From: Caulobacterales bacterium
Lineage (GTDB): Bacteria > Pseudomonadota > Alphaproteobacteria > Caulobacterales > Caulobacteraceae
Direction: 5' to 3'
Length of the DNA: 56,543 bases
NCBI GenBank assembly: GCA_947474395.1
Contig: CANJID010000019.1
Location: 1 to 56,543, forward strand
Below, in pieces: positions 35,591 through 45,909 of the stretch. The notes below the pieces were generated by a model. That model was not told the origin of the DNA. It searched no databases and was given only the letters and a program-made list of their open reading frames with translations. Numbering within the stretch: the first letter of the stretch is position 1; the number at the start of each line of letters is the position of its first letter. The position numbers and the translations under genes are program-made.

Positions 35591-36333
35591 TGCTTGGCCG
35601 CCTTCATGGTGGGCTCGTAGACCCGTCCCGAGACCGGATTGGGATAGTGGAAGGTCGGCGTGTTGACCCCCGGGAAGATGTCGTAGGCCATGGACGGCGG
35701 TTTGTCGGGCGGGATGGCGGTGGAGACCCCAGGATTGCGGGCGGTGGCCGTCAGGGACGGCCAGCCCCCGGTGTAGGGGGCGAAGAAGGTGTTCATGGCG
35801 TGCACGGTCTTGAACTTCCAGACCCCGTTCTCCTTGACCACCTCGTCCTCGTAGAGAACCTCGCCCCAGGTGCCGTTCCGCGTGCCCACCCCCATGATCA
35901 GCCAGGCCCGGCGGCGCAGCTTGGCGGTCTTGCCGTCGGGCGCCACGTCGATCACCGCCTGGAACGGCATGTGCGGATGCAGCTCCTGGGCGTGCAGGCC
36001 CTGGATCCCGTAGAGGTCGAGGCTGTCGCGCACCCGCTTCTTGCCGACGTAGACGCCCCGCGCGGCGATCTCGATCGAGCCGTCCTCGGCGAAGAGGTCG
36101 GCCATGGCGTCCCAGATGAAGTGCTCCAGGTAGTAGCCGTACATCGAGACCAGGAGGTCGATCTGGTCGATGTCCTTCAGCCGCTCGACGCGGGCGTCCA
36201 TGGCGTCGGCCTGGGCCTTCAAGGCGGCGATGCGTTGGGCCGTGGAGCGCTCGGCGGCGAAGGTGGGAATGGCTCCCGCGACGAGCGACAGGGCCGCGAG
36301 GCTCCCGACGGCGAGCTTGAGGGCGCGGTTCAT
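35587..36333 (-). CDS. Secreted NTF2-like protein, second of a coupled trio
   Basis: A 248-residue protein from ATG 36333, with four-base ATGA overlaps at both ends to its neighbours. After the signal peptide (to about PTFAAE) comes a helix (RIAALKAQADAMDARVERLK) likely to form a coiled coil, then the NTF2-like core: YGYYLEHFIWDAMADLFAED, IAARGVYVGKKRVRDSL and VWKFKTVHAMNTFFAPYTGGW. The three trio members share the same order of motifs but are well diverged, suggesting an old duplication and perhaps a hetero-oligomer. Confidence 0.86.
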   Translation of the reverse strand: MNRALKLAVGSLAALSLVAGAIPTFAAERSTAQRIAALKAQADAMDARVERLKDIDQIDLLVSMYGYYLEHFIWDAMADLFAEDGSIEIAARGVYVGKKRVRDSLDLYGIQGLHAQELHPHMPFQAVIDVAPDGKTAKLRRRAWLIMGVGTRNGTWGEVLYEDEVVKENGVWKFKTVHAMNTFFAPYTGGWPSLTATARNPGVSTAIPPDKPPSMAYDIFPGVNTPTFHYPNPVSGRVYEPTMKAAKQ

Positions 36334-37172
36334 CGGGCCGCTCCCGTCGTGGCGGGGGCCGGGACGCGCACGGGTCCGTTCTGCGGCGGCGGTCCGACGT
36401 TGGCGGGCCGGACCGCATCTCCCGGCAGCATGACGCCCTTCACCAGGGGGTCGTTGGCCGGGATGTAGAGTCCCTCGTGGTAGGGCGGGATGTAGACTCC
36501 CGGGAAGGGCTCGTAACGGAAGGTGGGCGGCCGGTCGGCGGGGACCTCGCGGGCGGCGATGGAGATATCCGGCTTGCGCTCGGAGGCCGCCCAGCCCTTG
36601 TCGTAGGGGGCGACGAAGGTGGTGTAGCGGTGCACCGCCTTGAACTTCCACACCCCGCCCTCTTTGACGTAGGTGTTCTCCCAGGCGCCGTCGCCCCAGA
36701 AGGCGGTCTTCTGGAACTCACCGTTCATGGCGATGTCCTTCCAGCGGGCCTTGGCGGTCCGGCCGTCAGCGGCGAGGTGGATCGCCGGCATGACGAAGAT
36801 GCGCGAATCCAGCCGCCCGGGAGCCAGGCCTTCCTTGCCGCCGCCCAGGCGGAGGAAATAGGCCCGGATGTGGGCCTTGCCCGCATAGACCCCCTCGTTG
36901 CCGAACTCGATGGTGGCGTCGTCGGCAAAGAGGTCGGCGACCTCGCTCCACAGGCCCCGGTCGAGGTAGTAGCCCAACGCATCCTGTAGCCGGCGAATGG
37001 CGGCGGTGTCCTCCAGCGCCGTGGCCTCCTTCGCCAGCCGCGCGATGCGGGCGGACAGGGCGGAGATCTCGCGCTGTTGCGCCGGCGTGGGCGCATCGGC
37101 GGCCGCGGGTGTCGTTGCCAGCATCAGGCCGGCGAGGACGGCGGCCGTCCCCGCCCCAGTCTTGCGTCCCAT
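36330..37172 (-). CDS. Secreted NTF2-like protein, first of a coupled trio
   Basis: A 280-residue protein from ATG 37172 with a GGGGGAAG site. A signal peptide ends near PAAADAP. A predicted coiled coil (ISALSARIARLAKEATALED) precedes the NTF2-like core: LGYYLDRGLWSEVADLFADD, FGNEGVYAGKAHIRAYF and VWKFKAVHRYTTFVAPYDKGW. A Pro-rich tail follows (PANVGPPPQNGPVRVPAPA). It leads the operon. Longer in-frame starts upstream lack a ribosome site and a signal peptide. Confidence 0.86.
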   Translation of the reverse strand: MGRKTGAGTAAVLAGLMLATTPAAADAPTPAQQREISALSARIARLAKEATALEDTAAIRRLQDALGYYLDRGLWSEVADLFADDATIEFGNEGVYAGKAHIRAYFLRLGGGKEGLAPGRLDSRIFVMPAIHLAADGRTAKARWKDIAMNGEFQKTAFWGDGAWENTYVKEGGVWKFKAVHRYTTFVAPYDKGWAASERKPDISIAAREVPADRPPTFRYEPFPGVYIPPYHEGLYIPANDPLVKGVMLPGDAVRPANVGPPPQNGPVRVPAPATTGAAR

Positions 37173-37244
37173 ACGCTTCCCCCGTCTATCGTTGTTAGGG
37201 CGCAGGCGACCACATGGCGGGGGCGGGGGCAAGCGGGCGCGGGA

Positions 37245-37763
37245 TCAGTCGCGGGGGCCCACCACCGGGCCGAGCACCACCCGCTCGCGCAGCTTGCCGC
37301 CGATGTCGCTGAACACGAGGAGGAGCGTCCCCGAACCCTTGTCGCAGCGGAGCTCGAAGGTGGCCGCCGTCCAGGCGCGGGCGCCCTTTGGCGTGGCGGC
37401 CGAGGAAGCGAAGTCCGCCCGCAGCCCGGTCGCGCCGGGGTTGGAGACCTTCATCGTCGATGCGGGGATCGCCTGGGCCAGGGAAAGACTACAGCGCTTC
37501 AGGTCGGTCGAGGTGCGGAAGCGCAGGGCGTCGAAGCCGGCGACCTCCCCTTCCCGGTCCTTCACCGCCACGGCGTAGGTCCAGACACCCTTGGCCGGCG
37601 CCTTGGCGTCGATGTCGTAGAGGGCGCCGGAGGTGCGCGAAGGCGCGGCGGCTTCCGTGGGCGGCGGGGCGGCAGGCGCCTTGCCTCCGGTGGGACCGGG
37701 CTTGCAGGCCGCCAGCGCGAGCGCGAGGCAAACGATCGCCGTGTTGATCCGACAGCCGGGCAT
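37245..37763 (-). CDS. Lipoprotein of unknown function
   Basis: A 172-residue protein whose signal peptide ends in a clear lipobox (LALAAC), followed by a Pro/Ala linker and a beta-rich domain with two further cysteines (LKRCSLSL and ELRCDKGSG) that could pair. It is on the same strand as the NTF2 trio, 72 bases upstream of it. No family recognised. Confidence 0.75.
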   Translation of the reverse strand: MPGCRINTAIVCLALALAACKPGPTGGKAPAAPPPTEAAAPSRTSGALYDIDAKAPAKGVWTYAVAVKDREGEVAGFDALRFRTSTDLKRCSLSLAQAIPASTMKVSNPGATGLRADFASSAATPKGARAWTAATFELRCDKGSGTLLLVFSDIGGKLRERVVLGPVVGPRD

Positions 37764-37780
37764 GGACCCAGCCTACAGGC

Positions 37781-38041
37781 TCACGGCAGGCGGGCGAACC
37801 CCGGCCGGGCGCGCAGGCTCTGGGCCCTGGAGACCGCATGCGCTTCGCCCGCCTTCCAGTAGTCGGAATCGGCGGGTTCGGCGGCCGCGCGCCGGCGGTC
37901 GGCGGCGTAGGCCAGCATGGTGGCGTGTAAGGCGCGGAGCGAGTGGATGCACTCCTCGATGACGGGGTCGCCGGGCAGGACCGGACCGGCGAGCCTGGCG
38001 CCGCGGAAGGCGATGTTGGGGGACGGAAGACCGTGCAGCAT
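37781..38041 (-). CDS. Small hypothetical protein
   Basis: An 86-residue frame from ATG 38041, 17 bases before the lipoprotein start and on the same strand. The segment VIEECIHSLRALHATMLAYAADRRRA looks like a genuine amphipathic helix, and the frame fills the gap well. No signal peptide or known domain. Overlapping frames on both strands make the call moderate. Confidence 0.45.
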   Translation of the reverse strand: MLHGLPSPNIAFRGARLAGPVLPGDPVIEECIHSLRALHATMLAYAADRRRAAAEPADSDYWKAGEAHAVSRAQSLRARPGFARLP

Positions 38042-38256
38042 GACGAACGCTCTCGCAGGAGCCCGCCTCTCCCCATTTTGGGGCCGACGACGGAGCGAAA
38101 CGGAGCGCCATTCTGGCGGCCACTTATGGTTAACCGCTGTTCACCCAGCCGGGTTCCCTCAGGGACCCTCACTTCACTTGCGAAGCGCCTATGTTGCGGA
38201 TAACGCTCAAGCTAGCCGCCAACGATCAAAGCGCGGACTCCGTGGGGGAATTGCTG

Positions 38257-39201
38257 ATGATGGTAGCTCGGGTGATCCGTCCTTTCCTCGCCCTCGGCGC
38301 CGCGGCCGGACTGGCCCTGGCCGTCGCGAGCGCGGGCCCTGCGCTGGCCCAGCAGAAGCCCCTGACCTACCGGGTCATCAACTCCAGCCCGGGCAGCCTG
38401 AACACCAACTTCACTCTGATCATGGGCGAGAAGGACGCGGTCCTGGTGGACACGCCGTTCCTTCGCTCGGACGCCTATCGCCTCGCCGGCGAGATCCTGG
38501 ATTCGGGCAAGAACCTGAAGACCATCATCGTCACCCACGGCCACCCGGACCACTATTTCGGGGCGGCGGTGCTGAAGGAGGTGTTTCCCCACGCCGAGGT
38601 GATCGCCCAGCCGGAGGTGGTGGACAACGTCTGGGGCGGCTTCCGCAACCGGCTGGAGTTCTGGGGCCCGCAGATCGGGGTCAACGCCCCCGTTTCCGCC
38701 GTCATGCCCACGCCCTTCAAGGAAAAGAGCTTCCTGCTCGAAGGCCGCGAAATCCAGCTGGTCGGCCCGGTGCAGGGCGACGCGGTCAATTCCACCTTCG
38801 TTTACGTGCCGTCGCTGAAGCTGGTCGCCGCCGGGGACATCATCTTCAACCAGCAGCACATCGGCTTCGCCGCCGGCCTGCCGCAGGCCCAGCGCACCGC
38901 CTGGATCGCCACCACGGACCGGATCGCCGCCCTGACCCCCGACGCCGTCATCGCCGGCCACGCCGTCCCCACGGCGCCCAACGACCGTTCGTCCCTGACC
39001 TTCACCCGCGACTACCTTGCCAGGGTGGACGCCGCGGTGAAGACGGCCGCCAGCGCCGAGGAGTACGCCGCCACCATGCGGGCCTGGTTCCCGACCCTGG
39101 ACCCCGCCGGTTTCGCCACTCAGGGCGCCACCGTCATGCGCAACAGGCAACCTCGCCCCGCCGCCGGAGCAGCCCCCGTCGCCCCAGCCGCCGCTCGCTA
39201 A
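38257..39201 (+). CDS. Secreted MBL-fold metallo-hydrolase, tandem copy 1
   Basis: A 314-residue protein from ATG 38257 after GTGGGGGAA; the frame extends 22 codons further upstream without a better start. A signal peptide ends near ALAQQ. The fold is shown by HGHPDH (94-99), D194 in AAGD and H235 in AGHAVP. The third zinc histidine expected in a GH(S/T) motif is replaced by Gln (Q173 in GPVQGDAVNST). It ends in a Pro/Ala-rich tail. The next gene is a tandem paralogue with the same substitution. Substrate unknown; the fold includes lactonases, beta-lactamases and esterases. Confidence 0.9.
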   Translation: MMVARVIRPFLALGAAAGLALAVASAGPALAQQKPLTYRVINSSPGSLNTNFTLIMGEKDAVLVDTPFLRSDAYRLAGEILDSGKNLKTIIVTHGHPDHYFGAAVLKEVFPHAEVIAQPEVVDNVWGGFRNRLEFWGPQIGVNAPVSAVMPTPFKEKSFLLEGREIQLVGPVQGDAVNSTFVYVPSLKLVAAGDIIFNQQHIGFAAGLPQAQRTAWIATTDRIAALTPDAVIAGHAVPTAPNDRSSLTFTRDYLARVDAAVKTAASAEEYAATMRAWFPTLDPAGFATQGATVMRNRQPRPAAGAAPVAPAAAR

Positions 39202-39228
39202 CGTCTAAACTCCCGAGGAACCGACCGA

Positions 39229-40137
39229 ATGAAGACCGTGACGAAGATGCTCTCCGCCGTCGCCATGTGCGCGGCCCTGGCCGTGGCCGGAGCTTCGAGC
39301 CCCGCCCTCGCCCAGCAGAAGCCCCTGACCTACAAGGTCTGGAACACCAGCGCGGGCAGCCTGCACGCCAACATGACCATCATCATGGGCGAGAAGGACG
39401 CGATCCTGGTCGACACGCCGTTCCTGCGCTCGGACGCCTACCGCCTGGCCGCCGAGATCCTCGAGACCGGCAAGACCCTGAAGTACATCGTCATCAGCCA
39501 CGCCCACCCGGACCACCTCTTCGGCGCCAGCGTGCTGAAGGAGGTCTTCCCCGACGCCCAGGTGATCGCCCAGGCGAAGGTCGTCGACGAAGCGTGGGCC
39601 GGCACGCGCGGCCGCTACGACTACTGGGCTCCGCAGATCGGCGCCCTGGCGCCCCAGAAGTTCGTGTTCCCGCAGGTCTACAAGGACGCGACCATCAACC
39701 TCGAAGGCCGTGAAATCCAGCTGATCGGTCCACTGCAGGGCGATGCCGAGAACTCGACCCTGGTCTATGTCCCCTCGTTGAAGCTGGTCGCCACCAGCGA
39801 CGTGACCTTCAACCAGGTGCACGTTTACTGGGGCGGCGAGACCCGTGCGCAGCGCGACGCCTGGCTCAGGACCCTGGACCGCGTCGCGTCCCTGAACCCC
39901 GACATCGTGATCGCCGGCCACGCCAAGCCGGGCACGCCCAACAATATGAGCGCGGTCACCTACACCCGCGCCTACCTCAACCGCGTCAATTCCGCGATCG
40001 CCGAGATCAAGACCGCGGCCGACTACACGACCATCATGAAGCGGGATTTCCCGCAGGCGATGGACTTCCAGGGCGACTTCATCCTGAACGCCTCGGCCGG
40101 CAGCGCCCTGGAGCAACACAACGCGGCCGCCAAGTAG
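39229..40137 (+). CDS. Secreted MBL-fold metallo-hydrolase, tandem copy 2
   Basis: A 302-residue protein, 27 bases after copy 1, with GAGGAA before the ATG. It shares long stretches with copy 1 (AQQKPLTY, IIMGEKDAILVDTPFLRSDA, LEGREIQL, YVPSLKLVA), so the pair arose by tandem duplication. HAHPDH (91-96), D191 and H231 (AGHAKP) are kept; the middle zinc ligand is Gln (Q170 in GPLQGDAENST). The usual GD before the next strand reads ATSD here. A terminator follows at 40154. Confidence 0.92.
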   Translation: MKTVTKMLSAVAMCAALAVAGASSPALAQQKPLTYKVWNTSAGSLHANMTIIMGEKDAILVDTPFLRSDAYRLAAEILETGKTLKYIVISHAHPDHLFGASVLKEVFPDAQVIAQAKVVDEAWAGTRGRYDYWAPQIGALAPQKFVFPQVYKDATINLEGREIQLIGPLQGDAENSTLVYVPSLKLVATSDVTFNQVHVYWGGETRAQRDAWLRTLDRVASLNPDIVIAGHAKPGTPNNMSAVTYTRAYLNRVNSAIAEIKTAADYTTIMKRDFPQAMDFQGDFILNASAGSALEQHNAAAK

Positions 40138-40153
40138 GCCTGTCTAAGACCAA

Positions 40154-40181
40154 GGGGCGGCCAGCAAGGCCGCCCCATTTT
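40154..40181 (+). terminator. Rho-independent terminator after the tandem hydrolases
   Basis: GGGGCGGCC (40154-40162) pairs perfectly with GGCCGCCCC (40168-40176), followed by ATTTT. Its T run is short, and the next gene begins 17 bases later, so some read-through is possible. Confidence 0.85.
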
Positions 40182-40197
40182 ACATAGGGAGACGCCC

Positions 40198-40686
40198 ATG
40201 AAGCCGATCGCCTTGATGCTCGCCGCCGCGGTCATCGCCGCGCCGTTCGCCGCCGCCGCCCAGACCGCCGTCATGGCGCTGGACGCGGCCGGCCAGCAGG
40301 CGGCGCAGCGGAGCAGCGACCCCAAGCTCGCCGCCCAGAAGAAGATGGTCTACGACATGTGGCGCTCGTTCATCGACGCCCGCCACGTCGAGATGGCGCC
40401 CCAGTTCTTCACCGAGCGCTACATTCAGCACAATCCGAACGTGCCCGACGGCCGCGCCCCGGCGGTGGCCTTCTTCTCGCAGCGGCCGGCCACGCCGATC
40501 CAGCCGACCATGAGCAACCTCGTCGCCCTGGTCGCCGAGGGGGATCTGGTGACCGTCGCCACCCGCCGAGAGCTGGCGGACCCGAAGGACGCCTCCAAGA
40601 AGTACACCAGCACCTGGTTCGACATGTACCGTTTCAAGGACGGCAAGATCGACGAACACTGGGACTTCGGGACCAAGGCGCCGTAA
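40198..40686 (+). CDS. Secreted SnoaL-like protein
   Basis: A 162-residue protein with a TAGGGAGA site and a signal peptide ending near AAAAQ. The domain follows the SnoaL polyketide-cyclase-like pattern: MVYDMWRSFIDARHVEMAPQFFTERYIQHNPNVPDGRA, given here as residues about 50-87, then a FDMYRFKDGKIDEHWDFG ending that is typical of predicted SnoaL-like aldol-condensation enzymes. Here it is exported, unlike most family members. It sits just after the hydrolase pair. Confidence 0.85.
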   Translation: MKPIALMLAAAVIAAPFAAAAQTAVMALDAAGQQAAQRSSDPKLAAQKKMVYDMWRSFIDARHVEMAPQFFTERYIQHNPNVPDGRAPAVAFFSQRPATPIQPTMSNLVALVAEGDLVTVATRRELADPKDASKKYTSTWFDMYRFKDGKIDEHWDFGTKAP

Positions 40687-40757
40687 GGACAATCGCGCCT
40701 AACTGACTAGAATCGCTTCATCCTGCCCCCTCGCAATCCCAGCGAGGGGGACAGGAC

Positions 40758-41582
40758 TTGCCTAAGATCGCCGGACTGGCGGGCGCCGCCGCCATCATCC
40801 TGAGTTCGTTCGCTGCCTTCGCCGCCGCGACCCCCGCCTTCGCCGCGGACGACGATCCGATCTGCGCCAACCGTCCCGGCAAGGGCACGCCGACCTGCGT
40901 CGTCGGCGCCGGCCGCGTCCAGGCCGAACTCGGCATCTACGACCTCGTCAGCGACCACAATTTCGGGGTCAACACCCACGTCTACAGCGCGGGGGACATC
41001 ACCGCCCGCCTCGGCATCGCCAGCACCACCGAGGTCTGGGCGCACATCACCCCCTACACCCTGGTCCGCCAGCGCGACCGGGCCACCGGCGCCCAGTACC
41101 GGGCGAGCGGCGTCGGCGACCTCACCTTCGGCGTGCGCTAGGCCCTGATCCGGGGCGGCGCGTTCAACCTCTCGATCCAGCCCTACGCCACCGCGCCCAC
41201 CGGCGCCTCGGGCATCTCGGCCGACGCCTGGTCCGCAGGCGTGGTCCTGCCCATGTCCCTCGGTCTCACCGAAGCGACGGGCCTGTTCTTCTCGCCGGAG
41301 GTGGACTGGGCCCCGAACGCCAGCGGCAGCGGCCACCACGTCGCCTACGCCGGGGCCATCGGCATCAGCCACGCCTTCGGGCAGATTTCCTTGGGAGCGG
41401 AGCTTTGGGGCGCGGTCGACGACGACCCGTCAGGCAGCATCACCCAGACGTCCGCGGACCTGACAGCCGCCTGGATCCCGAAGTTCATGCCCTCCCTGCA
41501 GTTCGACGCCGGGATCAACGCGGGCTTGAACAAGAACACGCCGGACATGGAAGTCTATTTCGGCGTGTCCAAGCGGTTCTAA
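40758..41582 (+). pseudogene. Outer-membrane transporter of the MetA/phenol-degradation type, broken by a TAG codon
   Basis: The frame runs from TTG 40758 to the stop at 41580-41582 and is interrupted once, by TAG at 41139-41141, between FGVR and ALIRGG. Both halves stay in the same frame. The first has a signal peptide and starts a beta-barrel (AGRVQAELGIYDLV, TTEVWAHITPYT). The second completes it (FNLSIQPYATAPTGAS, GLNKNTPDMEVYFGVSKRF, ending in F). The pattern resembles the family of putative outer-membrane channels linked to phenol degradation. A single-base change from a sense codon such as TAC or AAG explains the stop. Sequencing error is possible. Confidence 0.8.
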
Positions 41583-41643
41583 GACCGAAAGCGCGAGCGG
41601 ACGAGCCGCTCGCGCTTCCGAAGCTCAGAACTGTTGGGCCTGA

Positions 41644-42069
41644 CTAATTCGCGGCGGGAAGCTGCGCACGGAGCTCTCCGCCCGGATGGGCGGCGGCGTG
41701 GATGTTGACGTACCACTTGCCGGCCGTCAGATCGGCTACTTGCGCGTCCGTCAGGGTCGAGGTTCCCTTGATCGGGCTGGCGGGCATGGCCAGCACGATG
41801 GTCGGCCCCGCGTTGGCGCCGGCCAGGGCCGGGCCGTGGAAGTGCGCGGCGGTCGCCGCGCCGGTCAGACCCGAATAGGTCACGGTGTAGGTGAAGGCCT
41901 TGGTGTCGGTGTCGAGGGTGGCGTCGACCGCCCCCGTTCCCTTTTCCATATTGGCCGGCACTTCGTTGGCCCCCGACAGGGCGGCCTTGAAGGACACTGT
42001 CTTGGCTAGAGCCGCGCTCGCGGCGATCAGGCAGACCACCGCCGCGGCGGCCATCAATCCGATACGCAT
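41644..42069 (-). CDS. CHRD-domain secreted protein
   Basis: A 141-residue protein from ATG 42069 (GGGAGAG upstream) with a signal peptide ending near ALAKT. The rest is one CHRD domain: FKAALSGANEVPAN, YTVTYSGLTGAATAAHFHGPA, WYVNIHAAAHPGGELRAQL. The conserved histidines (HFHG and NIHAAAHPGGE) mark the family, first seen in chordin; the bacterial role is unknown and possibly adhesive or structural. Confidence 0.93.
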   Translation of the reverse strand: MRIGLMAAAAVVCLIAASAALAKTVSFKAALSGANEVPANMEKGTGAVDATLDTDTKAFTYTVTYSGLTGAATAAHFHGPALAGANAGPTIVLAMPASPIKGTSTLTDAQVADLTAGKWYVNIHAAAHPGGELRAQLPAAN

Positions 42070-42183
42070 CTGTTCTCTCCCTTTCAGACCATCCGGTCCC
42101 CACCCCGGGCGGGACGCTACGCCTGACGACGCGGTTCGACTAGTGGGCGTGGCGGGGCCGTAAGCGGCAAGGCATAAGGGGGC

Positions 42184-43999
<1,816 letters not shown>

Positions 44000-44010
<11 letters not shown>

Positions 44011-44782
44011 CGAGCAACCGCCCATACCCCGCCGACCGGCCGGTCAGGCCCACCAGCCGCACCCCGGCGCGCAGGGCGTGGGGCATGCTGGAGACCACGG
44101 GCGCCTTGATCCGCTTTTCCAGGGGATCGAGCAGCTCCAGGGTGCGAAGCCCGCCGCAGGACACCAGCAGGGCGTCCGACTTCGGCGCGTTTTCAAACAC
44201 TTCGGCGCTGAACTTGAAAAGCTGGTCGCGGGTGACGAGGTTGACGTCCTCGACCTTCACCACCCCCAGCCCCTTCACCACCGTCACCGTGAAGCCCTCC
44301 TCGGTGAGGAACCGCGCGAGGCGGGCGCTGACGTCCTCGTTGTAGGCGGTGGCGCAGGCGACCCTCTTGGCGCCCATCTTCCTCAGGCCCTCGATCACGG
44401 CGTTGCTCATGGTGCTGCAGGGCTTGCCGGTCGCCTTGGTCATGCGCTCCTGCAGGGCGCGGTTGAACTTGGCGCCCTGGTAGAAGCTCAAGGACGTGCC
44501 CATCAGCATCAGGCCCGTGGCGCCGGCCTTGGCCAGCCGCTCGGCGGCGGGGGCGATCTTGTCGAGAACCGCGTCGTAGCCGTCCGGGGTCATCTGGGCG
44601 AGGCCCAGGCTCTCGGTCTGGAAGCGCACCCCGCCCGGATACATGGCCTTGGCCTCGGGGGGGACGGGCGAGTCCGCCACCGGCATCAGCATCCCCAGCA
44701 AGGGCTCGCGGCCCGCGCCGATCCCAGTCAGGGCGGCGGCGGCGATCCCCGCCTTCAGCACGTCTCTACGATCCGTGGTCAC
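44000..44782 (-). CDS. Arylmalonate-decarboxylase-like Asp/Glu racemase superfamily protein
   Basis: A 260-residue protein. MGTSLSFYQG (94-103) and PCSTMSNAVIEGLRKMGAKR match the arylmalonate decarboxylase signature. Position 95 is Gly, where racemases have a catalytic Cys, and C209 in VSCGGLRT is the single catalytic cysteine expected of decarboxylases. Maleate isomerases are the other candidates, but they use two cysteines. The N-terminus MTTDRRDVLKAGIAAAAL looks like a twin-arginine export signal, which is unusual for this fold. It is convergent with recQ. Confidence 0.82.
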
Positions 44783-44912
44783 AGGAACCTCCCAAGGTTG
44801 GGCTTGTTATTGAGCGCAGCCTCGCGCGAACACGCTCCCGCGTCGAGCCCGATCGTTGTGGACCCCAATCGTTGTGGTTTCCGCCTCCCGGCGCCGCTAA
44901 GCCTTGGACCTC

Positions 44913-45854
44913 ATGGCCGCCCACAGCTCCCGCACCGTCATCTTCGCCGCCCTGGCCGGCAACGCCGCCATAGCCGTCACCAAGTTCGCCGCCGCCGCCG
45001 CGACGGGCAGCTCGGCCATGCTGAGCGAGGCGATCCACTCGGTCGTGGACACCGGCAACCAGCTTTTGTTGCTCTACGGCCTGAAGCGCGCGGCCCGCCC
45101 GCCGGACGCCAAGCACCCGTTCGGCTACGGCCTGCAGCTCTATTTCTACACCTTCGTGGTGGCGGTGATGATCTTCGGTCTCGGGGCCGTGATCGCCATC
45201 CTGCAGGGGATCGAAAAGATCCGGCATCCCGCCGAGGTCCACACCGCCTGGATCAACTACGTGGTCCTGGGCGTGGGCGTGCTTTTCGAGGGCGGCGTCT
45301 GGCTGGTGGCCCTGAAAGGCTTCAACAGGGAGCGCGCGGGGCGGCCCTGGTTCGCCTCGATCCGCTCCAGCAAGGACCCCACCGTCTTCACCGTGCTGTT
45401 CGAGGACACCGCCGCCCTCGCGGGCCTCGGCGTCGCCCTCCTCGGCGTGTTCCTGAGCGAGACCCTGCACATGCCGGTGATCGACGGCATCGCCTCGGTG
45501 GTGATCGGCGCGATCCTGGCCGGCACCGCCTTCTTCCTGGCCTACGAGAGCCAGAGCCTCCTGACCGGCGAGGCGGCCAGCCACGAGACCCGCGTCGGCA
45601 TCAACCGCATCGCCCGCGCCGAGCCGGGGGTGGTCAGCCTGAACCAGGCCCTGACCATGCACTTCGGCCCCAACGATGTCCTGGTGGCGCTCAGCCTCGA
45701 CTTCGAGGACAGCCTCGCCGCCTCCGAGGTGGAACGCGCCGTCACCCACATCGAGCGCGCCATCAAACGGGCCCACCCGGACGTCACCCGCGTCTTCGTG
45801 GAAGCCCAGAGCTTCGACGCCGACCGGCGCGGTGGCCGCCCGCATTCTTCCTGA
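44913..45854 (+). CDS. Cation diffusion facilitator (CDF) family transporter
   Basis: A protein of about 313 residues with six membrane helices and a short cytoplasmic C-terminal domain. The metal motif LSEAIHSVVDTGNQ (H42, D46) in helix 2 and FEDTAALAG in helix 5 fit the family. These proteins export divalent metals such as Zn or Fe in exchange for protons. The H/D pair in helix 2 is compatible with zinc, but metal choice is uncertain. I chose ATG 44913; a TTG nine bases earlier is possible. A perfect hairpin follows. Confidence 0.92.
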   Translation: MAAHSSRTVIFAALAGNAAIAVTKFAAAAATGSSAMLSEAIHSVVDTGNQLLLLYGLKRAARPPDAKHPFGYGLQLYFYTFVVAVMIFGLGAVIAILQGIEKIRHPAEVHTAWINYVVLGVGVLFEGGVWLVALKGFNRERAGRPWFASIRSSKDPTVFTVLFEDTAALAGLGVALLGVFLSETLHMPVIDGIASVVIGAILAGTAFFLAYESQSLLTGEAASHETRVGINRIARAEPGVVSLNQALTMHFGPNDVLVALSLDFEDSLAASEVERAVTHIERAIKRAHPDVTRVFVEAQSFDADRRGGRPHSS

Positions 45855-45862
45855 CGGAGAAA

Positions 45863-45885
45863 GGGCCCCGGCTGAACCGGGGCCC
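45863..45885. terminator. Perfect hairpin between convergent genes
   Basis: GGGCCCCGG (45863-45871) pairs with CCGGGGCCC (45877-45885) around CTGAA, between the CDF gene (plus) and the OmpA gene (minus). No T run; probably bidirectional. Confidence 0.7.
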
Positions 45886-45909
45886 TGAAAGTCCAGACGC
45901 GAGAGGTCC

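Noticed and set aside
38191-38256. Extended N-terminus of the first tandem MBL hydrolase
   Set aside because: The extension has no ribosome site and would bury the signal peptide. The ATG at 38257 follows a GGGGGA site and matches the paralogue's N-terminus.
41139-41141. Programmed read-through or non-standard decoding at the TAG in the transporter gene
   Set aside because: The codon is TAG, not the TGA used for selenocysteine, and no recoding structure or pyrrolysine genes are visible. A simple nonsense change or sequence error is more likely.
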